Shown here one piece after another: positions 15,683 through 18,090 of a stretch of 18,090 nt of DNA (position 1 is the first letter of the stretch; each line of letters opens with the position of its first letter). The position numbers and the translations under genes are program-made. Below the pieces are notes generated by a model. It was given only the letters and a program-made list of their open reading frames with translations. It did no database searches and had not been told where the DNA came from. The DNA is taken from assembly GCA_947306315.1 (NCBI GenBank), contig CAMZGF010000009.1, forward strand, positions 1 through 18,090, written 5' to 3'. This DNA is from an uncultured Candidatus Saccharibacteria bacterium. Its GTDB lineage: Bacteria; Patescibacteriota; Saccharimonadia; Saccharimonadales; Saccharimonadaceae.

Positions 15683-18088
15683 TCATGAAAATATTTCATT
15701 TAATGTATCTTCAAAAACAGCCGTATAAATAAACCCAAAGACCGTGTTCTCATCTGAGCCTGATTTCCCCTTCCACGCTATCATATAATTTAAAGCGCAA
15801 CGTTTTACTACATAATCCACAGACACATATTGATTCAATGCTTTTTCCATGCGTTTAATCCAATTTCGAGTGGAGGCGAGAATACTTTCAATGAGGAAAA
15901 ATTGCTCTTCATCACTCCCTTTGGAAGAAATTTCCTTAAAGATTTTCGGAGAGTATATGCCGTCTGGTGGAACAATGTCGAAAAGACTTTCGCAGTTTAT
16001 AATCTCGAGGAAAATCCTCCCTAAAGTTTCTCTCGTCATGCCCTGTGTTTTCTTTAGATAACGATACAACGTCGTAATTTCTTCGAGTTCAGCCTTTCTA
16101 TCAGTGGACAAAGACGATGTGCGAATAATTTCGTCAAGCGGCGCAGTGGAAAATTTTTGAACACGAATTTGACGAAAAAATTCCTCAGTCAAGCGCGAAC
16201 GGACAAGCATTATCAATTTTCTATTCTCTACTATCAAATCAGCTTCATATTTTTGAGCGTTCCAAAGTCCAACACGCATCAACACAGGAGAAAGCCAGCC
16301 TTTTTGCATCACGGCAGCAACTCCCATATTGAGCCGAGAAAGTTCTTTTGTTTGTTCCTCGTTTAATGAAAGTGCACTACCTAATTCTTCGCAAGCGTCT
16401 TTTGACGGTGTATTCATTATTATTTTAGTAGAAGTATTTTCAATGACAGAGCTGTCTACCGCCAATGGAGATTGGTCGATAATTAAAAAGCCTTCGCCGT
16501 ATGTGCGCATTTCCTTTATGGAGTTACTTATCATCTCGACTGACTTGCCGACCATATTTGAGCCTTCTTGACTTTGTTCCTTGCTCGTGCGCTTTAAAAG
16601 ATTATGAGCTTCTTCCAGAACTGTAACATGTGAAAGTGCATTGTCATGACCAGAAATGAATCCCGCTTTACGTCTCGATTTTCTATATTCGCCGAGTTGC
16701 ATAATCAGAAAGCCCATGATAAGAGCAATCGTTTCTTCTGAACCAACCTCACTCAAGTCTATTATAGTATTTTTATCGAAGAGCGTTTCTGTTTCAACAT
16801 TGTTGGTTCCTTTGAATATCAAGCCGTTTAATCCCGTTGTCATTTCTTTAACTCTGGTCACCAAAGCTCCCGTAAAATTTCCTTGAACCTCAGAGGAATA
16901 ATCGGACGTTTTTATAATCTGTGGTAAAACTTCAAGCACATCCCTAAAGACAGGATATTTCCTTTCACTAATGCCTTTTATCCAAACAGAATTTTTTAAA
17001 TCCCAACCACATCTGACATAAGCGTACACAACAGCTTCCTTCAAAATTGCTGGCATCGCCGAATAAAGTGCCCAAGACGCATTGAATATTTGCATAAGCT
17101 GTTCGATGTGGGATAAAACGTGAATTTCTTCAGGAAATTGAAATGGATTGATTTTTAGTAATCTGTAAGAATTAAGCTCCGTTGTAAAAATATTTACATG
17201 CTCCAAATTTCCAAAGACCATTTTATACTCGCCCTTCGCGGGTTCAATCACTAAAATTTTTATCCCCTGCGCAATGAGACGCTCTAAAAGGTTATACGTA
17301 GCGTAAGATTTGCCGGAACCCGAAGAACCTGTAATAAAGCAATGCGAAGAAAAAAGATTTAAATCCATTTCTACTGGGCGAGTTGTTTCCTCAATTCCCA
17401 TATGGTAGATATTGCCGATAGATATTGGAATAGCAGGTAATTTATTTTCATAAAAAACATCACGTCCGAATTCCGCCATTTCTTGCACGACTAAGCCCGA
17501 CACAGATTTACGTGGCATTCCTAAAAGAATCGCCAATTCATTACCATTGACCAAGCTCGTAGGCGTAACGAACAATCTGGAATATTCATTATAAAGACTC
17601 AGTGGTGCACTGGGATGAACTAAATTTTGTACATGATCCATAATCTGTTGAATCTGTTCACCTTGAGATTTAGCGGCATTCCATGAATTGACATGCGCAT
17701 TCTCCACATTTGTATTTTCACCAGTCATAAGAGATTTATAAGTCGTTGCCGCTAACATTGAAGTCGCTATGTCATTTGAGAAGAAATAAGCACAACATTC
17801 CCAGAGACCATAAGCTTCAGAAACATTAAGCCTATTTAATTGTTCTTCAATTTTCTTCATCAAATTAGAGACGCCTTTATTCTCATAATTAAGTGTCCTC
17901 GTCTTGGATGTACCAACAGTCTGAGTTTCACCACGTTGTTCTCCTTGAGCTTCCGCCGTGCCAACACTATTTGAAATAGAATGACTGAACGAAGTTCCAG
18001 AAGTATATGAAGAAGAACTGCTTGACGATGAACTGAAGTTTGAGCCCCAACCACTCCAATTAAAACTATCACCACTACTATAACCTGA
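15683..18088 (-). CDS. HerA/FtsK-like P-loop ATPase (5' end beyond the window)
   Basis: The frame is open from the right edge at 18088 to TGA at 15685-15683, giving 801 visible residues; the true start lies outside. The visible N-terminus is Ser/Gly-rich (a run of nine Ser, then SYTSGTSFSHSISNS) and passes without a break into a helical domain (YENKGVSNLMKKIEEQLNRL, YGLWECCAYFF). The ATPase core has Walker A GSSGSGKS (residues 179-186 counted from the Met-Met near 17863), Walker B VTVLEEAH (413-420) and FLIIDQSPLAVDSSVIEN (459-476), as in HerA/VirB4-type motors. Such proteins form hexamers that pump DNA or protein. An ATG at 17860 is a poor start: it has no good ribosome site and the coding-like frame continues upstream. 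The enzyme is probably cytosolic and teams with the hydrophilic protein encoded next. Confidence 0.88.
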   Translation of the reverse strand, partial: SGYSSGDSFNWSGWGSNFSSSSSSSSSYTSGTSFSHSISNSVGTAEAQGEQRGETQTVGTSKTRTLNYENKGVSNLMKKIEEQLNRLNVSEAYGLWECCAYFFSNDIATSMLAATTYKSLMTGENTNVENAHVNSWNAAKSQGEQIQQIMDHVQNLVHPSAPLSLYNEYSRLFVTPTSLVNGNELAILLGMPRKSVSGLVVQEMAEFGRDVFYENKLPAIPISIGNIYHMGIEETTRPVEMDLNLFSSHCFITGSSGSGKSYATYNLLERLIAQGIKILVIEPAKGEYKMVFGNLEHVNIFTTELNSYRLLKINPFQFPEEIHVLSHIEQLMQIFNASWALYSAMPAILKEAVVYAYVRCGWDLKNSVWIKGISERKYPVFRDVLEVLPQIIKTSDYSSEVQGNFTGALVTRVKEMTTGLNGLIFKGTNNVETETLFDKNTIIDLSEVGSEETIALIMGFLIMQLGEYRKSRRKAGFISGHDNALSHVTVLEEAHNLLKRTSKEQSQEGSNMVGKSVEMISNSIKEMRTYGEGFLIIDQSPLAVDSSVIENTSTKIIMNTPSKDACEELGSALSLNEEQTKELSRLNMGVAAVMQKGWLSPVLMRVGLWNAQKYEADLIVENRKLIMLVRSRLTEEFFRQIRVQKFSTAPLDEIIRTSSLSTDRKAELEEITTLYRYLKKTQGMTRETLGRIFLEIINCESLFDIVPPDGIYSPKIFKEISSKGSDEEQFFLIESILASTRNWIKRMEKALNQYVSVDYVVKRCALNYMIAWKGKSGSDENTVFGFIYTAVFEDTLNEIFS

Positions 18089-18090
18089 AG

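Noticed and set aside
17860..18075. A 71-aa minus-strand open frame (MVIVLIGVVG...) upstream of the ATPase
   Set aside because: It lies out of frame over DNA that codes for a Ser-rich stretch and the start of the ATPase helical domain in the ATPase frame; composition and continuity favour the ATPase.
1022..18088. Tellurium-resistance (Ter) operon identity
   Set aside because: Only the vWA/PP2C/kinase triad is shared; no TerC, TerD/E/Z-type or other Ter genes are seen in the window.
1..18090. CRISPR array, tRNA, rRNA or insertion sequence
   Set aside because: No regularly spaced repeats, no tRNA-like cloverleaf, no rRNA-like stretch and no transposase or integrase motifs were noticed in reading both strands.

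Overview
The window is AT-rich bacterial DNA. Genes are tightly packed, Shine-Dalgarno sequences are strong (AAGGAG/AGGAGG-like), and GTG and TTG starts are frequent. A lipoprotein NagZ-type glycosidase and a secreted CAP-domain protein suggest a low-GC Firmicute. The style of the CAP and NagZ proteins recalls Negativicutes (Selenomonas-like), but that is a weak inference; no rRNA, tRNA or housekeeping marker fixes the taxon.

Layout, in transcription order on the minus strand from right to left: (1) a HerA/FtsK-like ATPase whose frame runs off the right edge (15683-18088). (2) Two related, very hydrophilic proteins with a shared N-terminal region and unrelated tails (14793-15668 and 14046-14615), separated by a decayed remnant of an ATPase 3' end. 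(3) A protein with C-terminal bacterial Ig-like domains (12402-14012). (4) An Hsp70/DnaK homologue lacking most of the lid (10792-12396). (5) A zinc-ribbon, one-TM protein with an extracytoplasmic SmpA-like and NTF2-like part (9180-10766). (6) A J-like/TPR/two-TM protein without HPD (7906-9165). (7) A GH3 beta-N-acetylhexosaminidase lipoprotein (6712-7875). (8) An HTH-PIN protein (5657-6706). (9) A PIN-kinase-zinc-ribbon-CFI-box fusion (3225-5642). (10) A TerY-like vWA protein (2450-3232). (11) A PP2C phosphatase with a C-terminal winged helix (1356-2357). (12) A small helical protein (1022-1318). After a 153-bp gap comes a CAP-domain secreted protein (155-868). It is convergent with the tail of a plus-strand gene (1-69) across a shared terminator (71-112).

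The 11 gene junctions from the ATPase to the small protein are overlaps or gaps of under 100 bp, except the 177-bp gap holding the ATPase remnant, so this is probably one operon or two nested ones. Its core is a vWA + PP2C + kinase set, the 'TerY-P triad' known from tellurium/stress loci, but no TerC, TerD or TerZ gene is visible. Here the triad is joined to a lidless Hsp70, a J-like membrane TPR protein, two PIN nuclease domains and a HerA-type ATPase. My reading (inference) is an envelope- or stress-sensing, chaperone-linked phosphorylation system with RNA-cleaving or otherwise nucleolytic effectors. The main unusual items are this gene combination, the four-part kinase fusion, the paralogous PIN pair, the duplicated hydrophilic proteins with the ATPase remnant between them, and a three-arm RNA element in front of the phosphatase gene.
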